Assembly: GCA_017470485.1 (NCBI GenBank)
Contig: JAFUYQ010000016.1
Coordinates: 154,318 to 218,317, forward strand
Source of the DNA: Synergistaceae bacterium
Lineage (GTDB): Bacteria > Synergistota > Synergistia > Synergistales > Aminobacteriaceae
Direction: 5' to 3'
DNA length: 64,000 nt
Under the pieces are notes generated by a model, which saw only the letters and a program-made list of their open reading frames with translations, made no database searches and was not told where the DNA came from. Below, piece by piece: positions 7,189 to 17,191 of this stretch. A program made the position numbers and the translations under genes. Within the stretch, counting starts at the first letter, position 1; each line of letters opens with the position of its first letter.

Positions 7189-8249
7189 TACAGCCTCGAA
7201 ATTATTTCGTCCCTCATCTTTGAGCCGGTGATTAACTTCGTGCCCTCAGTGAAAATATCCGGCGTTCTCAATCCGTCCTTCAGTACCTCGTCTACAGCAT
7301 GTTCGATTCTGTCAGCCTCATTCGTCATTCCGAACGAGTAACGGAGCATCATAGCCCCTGCCAAAATCGTTCCGATTGGATTTGCCTTGTCCTGTCCTGC
7401 GATGTCTGGTGCCGAACCGTGAATAGGCTCATAGAGTCCCTGATTGCCCTCGCCGAGACTCGCGCTCGGTATCATTCCGATTGAGCCGACAATCTGGCTT
7501 GCCTCGTCCGACAATATATCGCCAAACGTGTTTTCAGTAACGATAACGTCAAACTCATTAGGCACGCGGATTAACTGCATTGAGGCGTTGTCAACGTAAA
7601 GATGATTTAGCTTGACTTCAGGATATTCCTTCGCAACGTCCTCGACAACTTCGCGCCATAATCTTGAGACGGTGAGGATATTAGCCTTGTCGATTGACGT
7701 AACAATTTTCCGTCTTCCCATAGCCGTCTTGAAAGCAACGTGAGCGATACGCCTTATCTCGTGTTCGGTGTACTCCATTACATCGCGCGCGGCCTTTTCG
7801 CCGTCAGGAGTTGTGAAAGCCTCGTGCTTACCGAAATATATTCCTCCTGTAAGCTCGCGGATAATGACGAAATCGATTCCCTTTTCGGCAATATCTTTTC
7901 TGAGGGGGCAGGCTGAAGCGAGGGGAGCAAAGATTTTAGCAGGACGGATATTCGCGAAGACACCGAGTCCCTTTCTTACGCCTAAGAGTCCGCGTTCTGG
8001 GCGTAATTCTGGGGGCTGATTGTCCCATTTAGGGCCTCCGACCGCACCGAGTAATGTAGCGTCAGCGTTCTGGCAGATTCTGAGGCTTTCAGCCGGCAGG
8101 GGTTCGCCGTATTTGTCTATGGCATTGCCGCCCATAGCAACGCTCTCAAATTCAAACGTTTTCGGCGCGGCCTTCTCAATGACATCAAGAGCCGCTCCGA
8201 TTACTTCAGGGCCTATTCCGTCTCCGGGTATTACAGCAACTTTCTTCAT
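7188..8249 (-). CDS. leuB: 3-isopropylmalate dehydrogenase LeuB
   Basis: The enzyme oxidatively decarboxylates 3-isopropylmalate in leucine synthesis using NAD. The 353 residues start MKKVAVIPGDGIGPEV; the active-site signature NTFGDILSDEASQIVGSIGM and the substrate Arg block RPERGLLGVRKGLGVFANIRP are clear, as is PIHGSAPDIAGQ for cofactor binding. I chose the ATG at 8249 because AAGGAG precedes it and the family starts there; the open frame extends 50 codons further without homology. leuD lies 2.3 kb away on the same strand, separated by two plus-strand genes, and leuC is not in the window, so the leucine genes are scattered. Confidence 0.96.
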   Translation of the reverse strand: MKKVAVIPGDGIGPEVIGAALDVIEKAAPKTFEFESVAMGGNAIDKYGEPLPAESLRICQNADATLLGAVGGPKWDNQPPELRPERGLLGVRKGLGVFANIRPAKIFAPLASACPLRKDIAEKGIDFVIIRELTGGIYFGKHEAFTTPDGEKAARDVMEYTEHEIRRIAHVAFKTAMGRRKIVTSIDKANILTVSRLWREVVEDVAKEYPEVKLNHLYVDNASMQLIRVPNEFDVIVTENTFGDILSDEASQIVGSIGMIPSASLGEGNQGLYEPIHGSAPDIAGQDKANPIGTILAGAMMLRYSFGMTNEADRIEHAVDEVLKDGLRTPDIFTEGTKLITGSKMRDEIISRL

Positions 8250-8364
8250 TAAGTCATGCTCCTTCAATGTAAAATTTTTGATAGCTTTGATTATTTCACG
8301 GCTGTCAAGGGTTTTCGATTTGAGCCTTTGTGATATTATAAAGAACAAAATACTGGAAGGAGTA

Positions 8365-9261
8365 ATGGACTTGAAATACAGTTTAATGATTTTGTCCATG
8401 ATTTTGGGAATGTGCAGTTTTTGCTGCGGAAGCGAGGCAGATATTGATTTGCAGAAAACTCAGAGCCTCAACCTCACTAGCGTGGGCAATGCCCGTGAAC
8501 TCGGAGGCTACCCTGTTGCTGACGGACGGACAGTCAAACACAGTGTTTTATTGCGTACAGCGGCACTCAATAAAATCTCCAGCGAAGACGTAGAGAAGCT
8601 GACGGAAGTTTATCATCTTTCTGTCGTTGCGGATCTCCGAATGAGTCTTGAGGCTGCCTCAAAGCCTGACCCCGTTATCGAGGGCGTGAAGTACGTCAAT
8701 CTCCGCGTAATCAGTGAAGACGCGTTCAAGAAGGTTCTCGACAAGAAATTAGAGTTCGAGGGCAGCGCAGCTCAGAGAGCCAAATTAATCGTTGACAGCG
8801 GACTTGTCTCCTTCGACATGTATGTTAAATTCCTTGCGGAAGAGTCCGGAAAAAAGGCTTACCGCGAATTTTTCGAGGAGCTTCTGAATCTTCAGCCAGA
8901 ACGCTCGCTTCTGTTCCACTGTTCTCAGGGTAAAGACCGTACAGGCTGTGCCGCAATGCTCATACTTTCGGCACTGGGCGCAAGCGAAGAGACAATCCTG
9001 AAAGATTTCCTGCTCACAAATGTTTTCAACGCTGACCTGATTGCTGAACAGCGCAAAATGTTACTGTCGAACGGCATTAAAGAGTCAGAACTTGAGAGGT
9101 ACATGATAATTCTTGACGAGGTGAACCCGAAAACCATGAACGTTCTTTTATCGTGGCTCAAAGAAAATTACGGCTCGCCTGTCGGATATATCATCAAGGA
9201 ACTCGGAATCACTGAGGACGAAATCGAAACATTAAAGTCAAAATTTCTTGAAGGGAAATAA
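8365..9261 (+). CDS. Exported protein tyrosine/serine phosphatase (PTP superfamily)
   Basis: The 298-residue protein starts at ATG 8365 (GGAAGGAG seven bases upstream) with a hydrophobic signal segment at 5-22. NARELGGYPVADGR near residue 42 and the P-loop HCSQGKDRTG, with nucleophile Cys186 and Arg192, are hallmarks of the Y_phosphatase3 family that dephosphorylates phospho-Tyr/Ser or small phospho-compounds. Export suggests action in the envelope or outside. It is followed after 6 bases by the STAS-kinase gene, so the two form an operon. The open frame upstream of 8365 lies inside the leuB region and is not coding. Confidence 0.9.
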   Translation: MDLKYSLMILSMILGMCSFCCGSEADIDLQKTQSLNLTSVGNARELGGYPVADGRTVKHSVLLRTAALNKISSEDVEKLTEVYHLSVVADLRMSLEAASKPDPVIEGVKYVNLRVISEDAFKKVLDKKLEFEGSAAQRAKLIVDSGLVSFDMYVKFLAEESGKKAYREFFEELLNLQPERSLLFHCSQGKDRTGCAAMLILSALGASEETILKDFLLTNVFNADLIAEQRKMLLSNGIKESELERYMIILDEVNPKTMNVLLSWLKENYGSPVGYIIKELGITEDEIETLKSKFLEGK

Positions 9262-9267
9262 GTTTTC

Positions 9268-10461
9268 ATGAAGACAGATTTTCAGAACGATACCCTCACG
9301 ATTTTTCTTGAGGGGCGTATCGACTCGAACAACGCAAACGAAACAGAGACTCAAATCATGGAGGCTCTGTCAAAAAATCCGGCTGACGCTGAAGTTCAGA
9401 TTGACGCTGAAAAACTCGATTACATTTCATCGGCAGGACTCAGAGTTCTCATGAAGCTGCGCAAGAAAATCAAAACTCCACTTCCCGTCCTGAACGTCTC
9501 AAACGATGTTTACGAGATATTCAGCGTTACGGGCTTCACTGAACTTCTGGACGTTCACAAGAAAATGCGCGAAGTCTCCGTTGAAGGCTGTGAAGTCATC
9601 GGCGAGGGTGCCAACGGTAAAGTTTACCGCCTCACAAAAGACGAGATGATAAAAGTCTTCAAGCATAGTATTCCTCTCGAAGCCGTTGAAGACGAAAGAG
9701 AAGCAAGCCGTAAAGCATTCCTTCTCGGCGTGCCTTGTGCAATAGCGTTCGACACGGTCAAATGCGGAGACAGCTACGGAACAATTTACGAGACGTTAAA
9801 CGCAGGGACACTCACCGAAATCATAAGGTCGAATCCTGAGAGGCTGCCCGAACTGGCAAGGTCATCTGCACTTCTCCTGAAGCGTCTCCATGAAATTGAC
9901 GTTCCCGAAGGGCAAATGCCTAAAGCATCGCGGCTTCTTCATAACACACTCGACAAAGTTGCAAAATATTTTGCGTCCGATGATGTTGAGAAGATGCACG
10001 CTCTCTACAACGCAATTCCGGAAGGAAATCACTTCATTCACAACGACTACCACACGAAGAACATCATGGAGTCGAACGGCGAGTTAATGCTCATAGATTT
10101 GGGGGACGCAGGCATGGGCAATCCGGCTATAGACCTCATTCACTGCTACATGATGTACCAAGTTGTCGGCACTGTAACAGGCGAGGCAAAAGATGAAGAT
10201 GTACTCGGTTTCATCGGAATAACTTACCGTGAAATGCACGAGTTCTGGAAAATCTTTATTGATACGTACTGCGGCGGCGATAAAGAAAAAGTCGAGAGCC
10301 TCTGCGAAAAACTGAAGCCTTACGCAATGCTCATGTACCTTACTATAGCTATGGTGTACCCGCAGTTCCCCGAAAAATACCGCAGTATTTACACCGGCAA
10401 AGTACGTAGCGATATTCTGTCGCGCTACGATGAACTCGTAAACTTCAACTGGGAAATATAG
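9268..10461 (+). CDS. STAS domain fused to an APH-like kinase
   Basis: The 397-residue protein has an N-terminal STAS domain (about 1-100; KLDYISSAGLRVLMKLRKK has the Ser of the anti-sigma-antagonist type) joined to an aminoglycoside/choline-kinase-like domain. The kinase part shows a Gly-rich loop IGEGANGKVYRL, the Lys of MIKVFK, the catalytic loop HNDYHTKNIM near residue 258 and the metal-binding LIDLGDAG near 275. A STAS domain usually senses or binds a protein partner, so a regulated small-molecule or protein kinase is likely; the substrate is unknown. It is cytoplasmic and follows the exported phosphatase by 6 bases. Confidence 0.85.
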   Translation: MKTDFQNDTLTIFLEGRIDSNNANETETQIMEALSKNPADAEVQIDAEKLDYISSAGLRVLMKLRKKIKTPLPVLNVSNDVYEIFSVTGFTELLDVHKKMREVSVEGCEVIGEGANGKVYRLTKDEMIKVFKHSIPLEAVEDEREASRKAFLLGVPCAIAFDTVKCGDSYGTIYETLNAGTLTEIIRSNPERLPELARSSALLLKRLHEIDVPEGQMPKASRLLHNTLDKVAKYFASDDVEKMHALYNAIPEGNHFIHNDYHTKNIMESNGELMLIDLGDAGMGNPAIDLIHCYMMYQVVGTVTGEAKDEDVLGFIGITYREMHEFWKIFIDTYCGGDKEKVESLCEKLKPYAMLMYLTIAMVYPQFPEKYRSIYTGKVRSDILSRYDELVNFNWEI

Positions 10462-10466
10462 AACGA

Positions 10467-10508
10467 AAAAAAATCTCCCCTGAAATAATCTTCGGGGGAG
10501 TTTTTTTG
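10467..10508 (+). terminator. Bidirectional terminator between the STAS-kinase gene and leuD
   Basis: Stem CTCCCC/GGGGGAG at 10475-10500 with a T run at 10501-10507 and an A run at 10466-10473. It lies between two convergent genes (STAS-kinase and leuD) and can serve both. Confidence 0.88.
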
Positions 10509-10518
10509 TTTCTGCGAG

Positions 10519-11001
10519 TTAGTTCTTTGCTTTCTTCAGAGAGGCCATTAATCCCCCGTCAGCAATCATCTGCTTTATGAAATCAGGGAAAGGCTCGGCC
10601 TTATAGGTCTTTTTCTTCGTGGAATTTGTGATTATTCCGGTGTCGAAATTAACGCTCACTTCATCGCCGTCGGAAATGTCTTCGGCAGCTTCGGGGCATT
10701 CGAGAATAGCAAGACCGATATTGATTGCGTTGCGGTAGAAAATCCTCGCGAAACTCTTTGCGATTACGCACGAAATCCCTGATGCCTTTATCGCGACAGG
10801 GGCATGTTCACGCGATGAACCGCAGCCGAAATTCAATCCGGCAATTATTATGTCGCCTTCCTTGACTTTCGCGTGAAAGTTCGGGTCTATATCCTCCATG
10901 CAGTGAGAGGCTAATTCCTTTTCGTCCTGACTGGCAAGATAACGCGCCGGAATTATTACGTCAGTGTCAACGTGGTCGCCGTATTTATGTGCAATGCTCA
11001 T
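10519..11001 (-). CDS. leuD: 3-isopropylmalate dehydratase small subunit LeuD
   Basis: LeuD pairs with LeuC to isomerise 2- to 3-isopropylmalate in leucine synthesis. The 160-residue protein shows [13 protein letters not shown] near residue 10, [14 protein letters not shown] near 55 and [17 protein letters not shown] near 80, all typical of the swivelling domain. The size is that of the short archaeal/clostridial LeuD type. The large subunit gene is absent from the window. It lies 54 bases downstream of dnaE; whether it is read with dnaE or from its own promoter cannot be told. Confidence 0.95.
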   Translation of the reverse strand: MSIAHKYGDHVDTDVIIPARYLASQDEKELASHCMEDIDPNFHAKVKEGDIIIAGLNFGCGSSREHAPVAIKASGISCVIAKSFARIFYRNAINIGLAILECPEAAEDISDGDEVSVNFDTGIITNSTKKKTYKAEPFPDFIKQMIADGGLMASLKKAKN

Positions 11002-11055
11002 CGTTAAGTTTCCTCCATCATCTTTTGAGTTAGTGCATTATGAAAATTATACAGG

Positions 11056-14000
11056 TTACGCCGCGAAACTTCCCCCGAAATATATCTCGAAACAGTCAGA
11101 CGGTATTACGCCTTTCATTGACTCTCTGAGTCTTTCGGGGTCAACGCTGTTCCCTAAAAGTATCCTGCATATTTCGTCCTCAGAGTGAACCTCAAGAATT
11201 ATTCTCGCACTGCCTCTCGAAGAGTTCACAGCCTTTGCGAACTCCCTGACGCTCGGTATAGCACCCGTTAATTTCAGAGTTACATACTTTTGAGCGCGTT
11301 CATCAAGTTCATCGGCACTGATGATTTTATCGGGAAGGAACTGTCCTCTGTCGTCCATTCTCCCCTCGATTACACAGGCCATTCCCTTTGTGATTGAGCC
11401 TCTGAGCTTCTCCCACATCGCAGGGAATATCACAGCGTCAATACTTCCTTCGGTGTCCTCAAGCTGAAGTATGCACATTGAAGCACCCTTCTTAGTTGTT
11501 TTGGGGGTTACTGAAACGATTATTCCACCTGCGGAGGCTTTAATGCTCTCGCTTTTCCACTCTTTCAAGTCCGTAATAGTGCAGTTCGTGAACACTGAGA
11601 ATTTTTCCTGATACGCTTCGTAAGGGTGGCCGGACATGTATAAACCTGTAACCTCCTTTTCGTATTCAAGCCTCGTATGCTCGTCGAACTCCTCAACTTC
11701 AGGAAGCTCAGGTTCAGCCGTAACAGCCTCATCGCTATCATCGTCCCCAAAAAGTCCAAGCTGTGTGGTTTTCTTGTCGGCGTTGATTCCCTGAACAGCC
11801 TCAAGGAATTTCGGAAGGGCATTGAGAAGCATGGCTCTGTTCTTGAGAATTTCATCGAACGCTCCGGCCTTGATTAAATTCTCGAAGACCGTCTTGTTCA
11901 TGAGGCTCATATCTACCCTCTTCATGAAATCCCATAACGATAAAAATTTCCCGTGAGCCTCACGTTCATTAACTATCATGTTGACGGTGTTATGCCCCAT
12001 TCTTGAAACTGCTCCGAGCCCGAAACGTATTACCGAACCTACAGCGGTGAAGTTCTCAGTTGACGAGTTGATGTCCGGCGGAAGAACCTGTATTCCGCTC
12101 CTCCTGACTTCGAGAACGTAATGTCCGAGTACCTCGCGTTTAGCCTTCATCTGGCTTGAGAGGTAAGCCGCCATAAATTCGACGGGGTAATTCGCTTTGA
12201 GCCATGCCGTATCGTATGAGATTAAAGCATAAGCGGCACTGTGGGATTTATTGAAGCCGTAGCCCGCGAACTTCTCTATGTTGTCGAAGATTGATGAGGC
12301 TGTTTCGGGGTCAATGCCTTTTTCCTTTGCGCCGGCAAGGAATTTAGCGCGCTGTTCCTGCATGACCTCGATTTTTTTCTTGCCCATTGCGCGGCGTAAG
12401 AGGTCAGCTTCACCGAGAGTGTAGCCTGCAAGAACTGAGGCGCATTTCATGACCTGCTCCTGATAGAGAATAACGCCGTAAGTTTCCTTCAGTGTGTCTT
12501 CGAGCAATGGGTGAGGATAAACCGGTTTAGCTCTCCCGTGCTTGCAGTTGATATACTGGTCAACCATTCCAGAATCTAACGGGCCGGGTCTGTACATGGC
12601 CAGTGCCGCGACTAAATCTTCAAAGCGGTCAATCTTCAACTTTCTTAGCATTGCCCTGAAGCCGTCCGCTTCAAGCTGGAACACTCCCATAGTGTCGGCC
12701 TCCTGAAGTATCTTGAACGTCTTTTCATCGTTCATTTCATCATTCACTTTGGCCATGTCGGGTACAGGTTTGTTGTTGTTCTTAATGTTTTCGAGAGCGT
12801 CCTGAATTATCGACAATGTTGAAAGCCCTAAGAAGTCCATTTTCACAAGCCCTAACTTCTCGACCGGCTCCATTGTGAACTGTGTTACTACCTGTCCGGT
12901 ATCTCCGTCCTCTTTGCCTGTTGCGAGGCGTTTAACGGGAACGATGTCGGTAATCGGCACGGGCGAAATTACTACGCCGGCCGCGTGCTGTGAAGTATGA
13001 CGGGCAAGTCCCTCGATATTTTTTGCCTTGTCGATGATGTTGTGTTTAACTGGGTCAGCTTCGTATTCTTCTTTAAGTTCGGGAGTGTCATCAATCGCCT
13101 GAGAGAGGCTCTTGCACATTACCGGAATGAGTTTTGCTGTCTTGTCCATCAGTGAATAGTCAACGCCTAAAGCACGTCCGACATCTTTGACGGATTGTCT
13201 TCCCTTCATTCTTCCGAAGGTTATTATCTGGGCGACATGGTCGCTTCCGTAACGTTCCGAAATGTATCGCAGTAATTCATCTCTGCCCTTGTCCGAAACA
13301 TCAGTATCAATATCGGGCATTGAGATTCTTTCGGGGTTAAGGAATCTTTCAAAAAGTAGGTCATAGCGCAACGGGTCAAGCTCTGTAATTTTGAGGCTCC
13401 ACGCAACAAGGCTTCCAGCCGCCGAACCTCTGCCCGGCCCGATGGGAATATTTCTGGATTTAGCAGCCTGAATTATTCCCGACACTATCAGGAAGTAAGC
13501 ACTGAATCCCATTTGAGTTATGACCTTGAGTTCGTACTCTAAACGTTCGCTGTACTTCTCAGGAATTTCACAGCCCCTCGCGTCAAATCTCATCTTCAGC
13601 CCCTCGTGAGCCTTTGCGCGTAAATCATCGTCAGCGGTCATTCCCTCCTTCAAATCCAGATTGGGAAGAAGGTAAGTTTTATGTTCAGGGAGGACTCGGA
13701 CATTGCACCTTTCAGCTATTTCGACCGTGTTAGTGAGGGCTTCAGGGATTTCGTCCCCGAATTTCGCGTACATCTCATCTGGACTCATCAGGTAGAACTC
13801 GTTTCGGTCAAATCCGAATGCGTCATCGTTAGCGTCAGCATGGGTGTTAATCCGCAAGAGTATCTTGTGCCAGTCGTAATCCTCGCGGTTAAGGTAATGA
13901 GAGTCGCACGTGGCTATAACAGGAATGCCGGTCTTCCGTGAAATTTCTATGACAGCTTTATTGACTTTAGCTTGTTCCTCAAGAGTGTTGGGCATTATTT

Positions 14001-14520
14001 CAAGGAAGAAATTATCTTTCCCCATGACACCCCTGTAATATTCAGCGAGTTCGATGGCCGAGTCGATGTTTCCCGAAAGAATGAACTGCGGAATCTCACC
14101 GGCCAGACATGCCGAACTTGCGATAATTCCCTCTCTGTACTGTTCGAGAATATGATGGTCAATTCTCGGCTTGTAGTAGAAGCCCTGAGTGTTGGCAATC
14201 GAAATCATCTTCATGAGGTTATGCCAGCCGGTTTGGTTTTCAGCGAGGAGAATCAAATGATTGAAACGCTTGCCTGTCCTTGATGTAATTCCTGAAGGGT
14301 CTACGTATGCCTCACAGCCTAAAATCGGTTTAACCCCCTGAGCCGTACAGCTCTCATAGAACTCGACAGCCCCGTACATTACCCCGTGATCCGTCATCGC
14401 AACGGCCTTAACCGAAGTGTCCCAGCCCGAAACTTTTTTAGCAAGTGCCTTAGTACGTATCGCACCGTCAAGAAGGCTGTATTCCGTGTGAACGTGCAAA
14501 TGCACAAAATCTTTGCCCAT
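11056..14520 (-). CDS. dnaE: DNA polymerase III alpha subunit DnaE
   Basis: The replicative polymerase catalytic subunit, 1154 residues, the usual length. It begins with a PHP domain (HVHTEYSLLDGAI at 8-20), has the polymerase catalytic block GPGRGSAAGSLVAW and the metal-binding PDIDTDVSD around residue 400, the GYGFNKSHSAAYALISY block near 755, and an OB-fold near residues 985-1070. A Shine-Dalgarno GGGAGG precedes the ATG. dnaX lies 23 bases upstream, so the clamp-loader subunit and polymerase are cotranscribed, an economical arrangement for a fixed replisome ratio. Confidence 0.97.
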   Translation of the reverse strand: MGKDFVHLHVHTEYSLLDGAIRTKALAKKVSGWDTSVKAVAMTDHGVMYGAVEFYESCTAQGVKPILGCEAYVDPSGITSRTGKRFNHLILLAENQTGWHNLMKMISIANTQGFYYKPRIDHHILEQYREGIIASSACLAGEIPQFILSGNIDSAIELAEYYRGVMGKDNFFLEIMPNTLEEQAKVNKAVIEISRKTGIPVIATCDSHYLNREDYDWHKILLRINTHADANDDAFGFDRNEFYLMSPDEMYAKFGDEIPEALTNTVEIAERCNVRVLPEHKTYLLPNLDLKEGMTADDDLRAKAHEGLKMRFDARGCEIPEKYSERLEYELKVITQMGFSAYFLIVSGIIQAAKSRNIPIGPGRGSAAGSLVAWSLKITELDPLRYDLLFERFLNPERISMPDIDTDVSDKGRDELLRYISERYGSDHVAQIITFGRMKGRQSVKDVGRALGVDYSLMDKTAKLIPVMCKSLSQAIDDTPELKEEYEADPVKHNIIDKAKNIEGLARHTSQHAAGVVISPVPITDIVPVKRLATGKEDGDTGQVVTQFTMEPVEKLGLVKMDFLGLSTLSIIQDALENIKNNNKPVPDMAKVNDEMNDEKTFKILQEADTMGVFQLEADGFRAMLRKLKIDRFEDLVAALAMYRPGPLDSGMVDQYINCKHGRAKPVYPHPLLEDTLKETYGVILYQEQVMKCASVLAGYTLGEADLLRRAMGKKKIEVMQEQRAKFLAGAKEKGIDPETASSIFDNIEKFAGYGFNKSHSAAYALISYDTAWLKANYPVEFMAAYLSSQMKAKREVLGHYVLEVRRSGIQVLPPDINSSTENFTAVGSVIRFGLGAVSRMGHNTVNMIVNEREAHGKFLSLWDFMKRVDMSLMNKTVFENLIKAGAFDEILKNRAMLLNALPKFLEAVQGINADKKTTQLGLFGDDDSDEAVTAEPELPEVEEFDEHTRLEYEKEVTGLYMSGHPYEAYQEKFSVFTNCTITDLKEWKSESIKASAGGIIVSVTPKTTKKGASMCILQLEDTEGSIDAVIFPAMWEKLRGSITKGMACVIEGRMDDRGQFLPDKIISADELDERAQKYVTLKLTGAIPSVREFAKAVNSSRGSARIILEVHSEDEICRILLGNSVDPERLRESMKGVIPSDCFEIYFGGSFAA

Positions 14521-14543
14521 TTTTAATACCTCCCTAAGTCCTT

Positions 14544-16319
14544 TTAGTCATCATCATGTTCATCATCGTCATTGTCGTCCTGCTCCTCTGCCTTGAGACT
14601 GCTTTCATCGGCTTCACTGTGTTTCAGAAGGACGACTTCAGGCTTTAATCCCATTCCCCTTAAATTCTGAAGAAGCTCGCTGAAAATTGAAGGAGCCTGC
14701 TTGGTTTTTGAAGTTTCAGAATCTGGACGGTCAGTTGACGATTGCCCGGACGATTCCTGAACCGGCATGTCCGAATCTGAAGCAATAAATTCCGCAATGA
14801 ACGGATTGATTTTTTGACGGGCAGAAGGCTTCTGCTCATTTGTTTTCGTTGAAAGCGATTCCGGAGCTGCCTCAAAGATTTTCTGACACTGATATTCGTT
14901 CGTGCCGTAACGCAGAATAACATTCCCGTAATCCGCGAAAATCTCCGCCAATTCCGCCGAGTTCCTGTCTAGCCTCATAACCTCGAAGCAGTAAACGTGC
15001 TGCATGTCAATTACAATCCCTTCGCCGCGCCTGAACGGCCTTGCGTCAAACATTGCACAGTAAATCATGATGTTCTTGCCCCGTGAAATATTCAGAAGTT
15101 CCTCCTTCAGTGCCTTGTCCTCCTCAACCTGAACAGGTGCGGAAATAACTGGTTCGGGCTGTGGAGAACTTCTTTCAGTCTGAGGAACTGGAACGCTTCT
15201 TGCAACGGGCGTATCACTGCGTATGGTTTCGTTCTGAACGGGCTGTGAGTCTCCCTCAACTGCAAGGATAAACATTCCCAAGAGAATATCATTCCTTATT
15301 CCCGAACGTGCCTGAGTCAAAATCTTCAGTATGATGTTGAGGAGGGCATTCAGTTTTGAGGGCTTCCAGTTCTGAGCTTCAGCGAGAAGAAAATTTTTGT
15401 CCTGTTCCGAAAGATTCAACGAGTCGGCGATTGACTTCCATTTCGAGACTAGCCACAAGTCGCGCACTAATGTGAACATCTCCTCAAATACCCTCACGCT
15501 CGAAGCCCCTGCGTCAAACATTTCTTTCAATCCCTTGTAAGCAGTCTCAGGATTTTCGCGGAGACTTTTAATCCATCGCTCAAATGCCGGACGGCTTCCT
15601 GCTCCGAAAATTGCCTCAACTCTTTCGAGTGTTACATCACCGGCGGCTGTAGCCTGTTCAAGTAGCGAAAGAGCGTCCCTTAATGCCCCTTCGGACTGCC
15701 TCGAAATCTCCCTTAACGCTTCAGGTTCGGCGTTAATATTCTCGGATTGGCAGACGTATTCGAGGCGCGAAAAAATATCATCGGGCGTTATGCTCCTGAA
15801 CGGTATGTGCTGACACCTCGAACGAATCGTTACGGGAACTTTGTGAGGCTCTGTAGTGGCCATGATGAAAATAACATGTTCGGGCGGTTCTTCGAGAGTT
15901 TTCAGAAGGGCGTTGAATGCTCCCTGCGAAAGCATGTGAACTTCATCAATGATATAGATTTTGTAGCGCGAGTTGAACGGAGCTAACGTTACATTTTCTT
16001 TAAGACCTCTGATATTTTCGACACCGTTGTTTGACGCTCCGTCAATCTCTATGACATCAAGCGAATCTCCTGCTGTAATATCGAGGCAGTTACGGCATTT
16101 TCCGCAGGGTTCAAAACCTTCGGGCGATAAACAGTTGAGAGCCTTAGCGAAGATTCTTGCTACTGAAGTTTTTCCGCAGCCTCTTGAGCCTGAGAATAAA
16201 TAGGCATGGCCGACTCTGTTCCGTTCGATTGAGCGCGAGAGAATGTCAACTGCTGATTTCTGCCCGACGACTGAGGCGAAATTCTGAGGCCGGTATTTTC
16301 TGTATAGTGATACGCTCAT
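14544..16319 (-). CDS. dnaX: DNA polymerase III subunit gamma/tau DnaX
   Basis: This is the AAA+ clamp-loader ATPase, 591 residues. The N-terminus SLYRKYRPQNFASVVGQ, Walker A SGSRGCGKTSVARIFAKALN, zinc cysteines in CGKCRNC, Walker B IYIIDEVHML and sensor TTEPHKVPVTIRSRCQ are all present. The C-terminal part after about residue 360 is Pro/Ser/Glu-rich and ends in a strongly acidic Asp-rich tail. I saw no clear A-rich slippery site that would make a short gamma form. The ATG overlaps the stop of the upstream gene by four bases (ATGA), so it is translationally coupled to it. Confidence 0.96.
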   Translation of the reverse strand: MSVSLYRKYRPQNFASVVGQKSAVDILSRSIERNRVGHAYLFSGSRGCGKTSVARIFAKALNCLSPEGFEPCGKCRNCLDITAGDSLDVIEIDGASNNGVENIRGLKENVTLAPFNSRYKIYIIDEVHMLSQGAFNALLKTLEEPPEHVIFIMATTEPHKVPVTIRSRCQHIPFRSITPDDIFSRLEYVCQSENINAEPEALREISRQSEGALRDALSLLEQATAAGDVTLERVEAIFGAGSRPAFERWIKSLRENPETAYKGLKEMFDAGASSVRVFEEMFTLVRDLWLVSKWKSIADSLNLSEQDKNFLLAEAQNWKPSKLNALLNIILKILTQARSGIRNDILLGMFILAVEGDSQPVQNETIRSDTPVARSVPVPQTERSSPQPEPVISAPVQVEEDKALKEELLNISRGKNIMIYCAMFDARPFRRGEGIVIDMQHVYCFEVMRLDRNSAELAEIFADYGNVILRYGTNEYQCQKIFEAAPESLSTKTNEQKPSARQKINPFIAEFIASDSDMPVQESSGQSSTDRPDSETSKTKQAPSIFSELLQNLRGMGLKPEVVLLKHSEADESSLKAEEQDDNDDDEHDDD

Positions 16320-17011
16320 TTTCGGTTAGCTTTCGAGAAGGGGCAGCGTTGACCAATGCACTGATTATTCAAATGGGAGTAATGACAAGTGATATTGCTT
16401 TTCTCCATTTCAATCCCGAAATTCTCGCGCACAAAATCAACAGCGCATGAAACTGCCAGAAATGAATCACGTTTGCAGCATCGCGGCCCTCCCACAGTGC
16501 CTATGGCCTCAAGTGCTTTCGCTGTCATAAAGTGTGAAAGCCTGAACGGTTCAACGGTGAGGGGATCAGACTTCGAGATTACCGCAATGAAAATCCCTGC
16601 GCTTACTCCTGCACCGCAAGCCCCCCAGAATCCGCAGGCACCTCCCGGAACACTGCTTCCGCGCTCTATCATCTCGGAAAGTGAAGACGAAAGATCTATA
16701 TCACCTCCGGCGTTCTTGTAAGCGGTCAAAAGTGCGGCACCAACCATAATATGATGTTCAGGGCCGTGCATGTGGCAGAAAGGCTGAGACATCATAAGTT
16801 CAAGAATCTCTATAGGATTCCGTGAAGTATTTTTCATGCAGAGTTCCATTATTTTGTCTATGCCGTTCGTGTGGCATTCATTGCAGACATAGTGTCCGCT
16901 GGTACATTTCGTTCTGCTGAGTTCTGTCCTCCTGCACAAAGAACACTCCATCATTTCAGCGTTTCCGAGATATTCAAGCGGAGCACCGCAGATTAAACAT
17001 TCGTCATTCAT
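16316..17011 (-). CDS. Cysteine-rich DUF5714-like protein
   Basis: The 231-residue protein has an N-terminal zinc-ribbon-like part with CxxC pairs (CLICGAP, CSLC, CNEC) and a C-terminal domain with PGGACGFWGACGAGVSAG near residue 115, GPRCCKRDS near 170 and CHYSHLNNQCIGQRCPF at the end. This Cys pattern matches the DUF5714 family of anaerobes, whose function is not known; metal or iron-sulfur binding is likely. It overlaps dnaX by four bases and is the first gene of the dnaX-dnaE run, divergent from the V-ATPase operon. Confidence 0.8.
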   Translation of the reverse strand: MNDECLICGAPLEYLGNAEMMECSLCRRTELSRTKCTSGHYVCNECHTNGIDKIMELCMKNTSRNPIEILELMMSQPFCHMHGPEHHIMVGAALLTAYKNAGGDIDLSSSLSEMIERGSSVPGGACGFWGACGAGVSAGIFIAVISKSDPLTVEPFRLSHFMTAKALEAIGTVGGPRCCKRDSFLAVSCAVDFVRENFGIEMEKSNITCHYSHLNNQCIGQRCPFSKANRK

Positions 17012-17095
17012 GAGACTGGCACGTCCTTATAGATATTCGTAATTATGCCGGTAACTTTATCACAAAATCAATTAACTGCCCGTTGGTTTTCTGGA

Positions 17096-17123
17096 TTGAA
17101 CACAAAATTTTTTTGGGTATAAT
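17096..17123 (+). promoter_or_regulatory. Promoter of the V-ATPase operon
   Basis: TTGAAC at 17096-17101 and a perfect TATAAT at 17118-17123 are separated by 16 bases, close to the sigma-70 consensus. Transcription would start near 17130 and give an untranslated leader of about 60 bases before the first V-ATPase gene. Confidence 0.8.
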
Positions 17124-17191
17124 TTAGCTTTGTTTAGACTGTTTCACGAAAAATTAACACATTTTCAGTCAGACGGGAGGTGAACAAAAAA

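Noticed and set aside
8020..8364. N-terminal extension of the phosphatase gene
   Set aside because: It is antisense to leuB; the start at 8365 has a ribosome site and signal peptide.
14544..16319. Programmed frameshift in dnaX
   Set aside because: No A-rich slippery heptamer with a following hairpin was found by eye.
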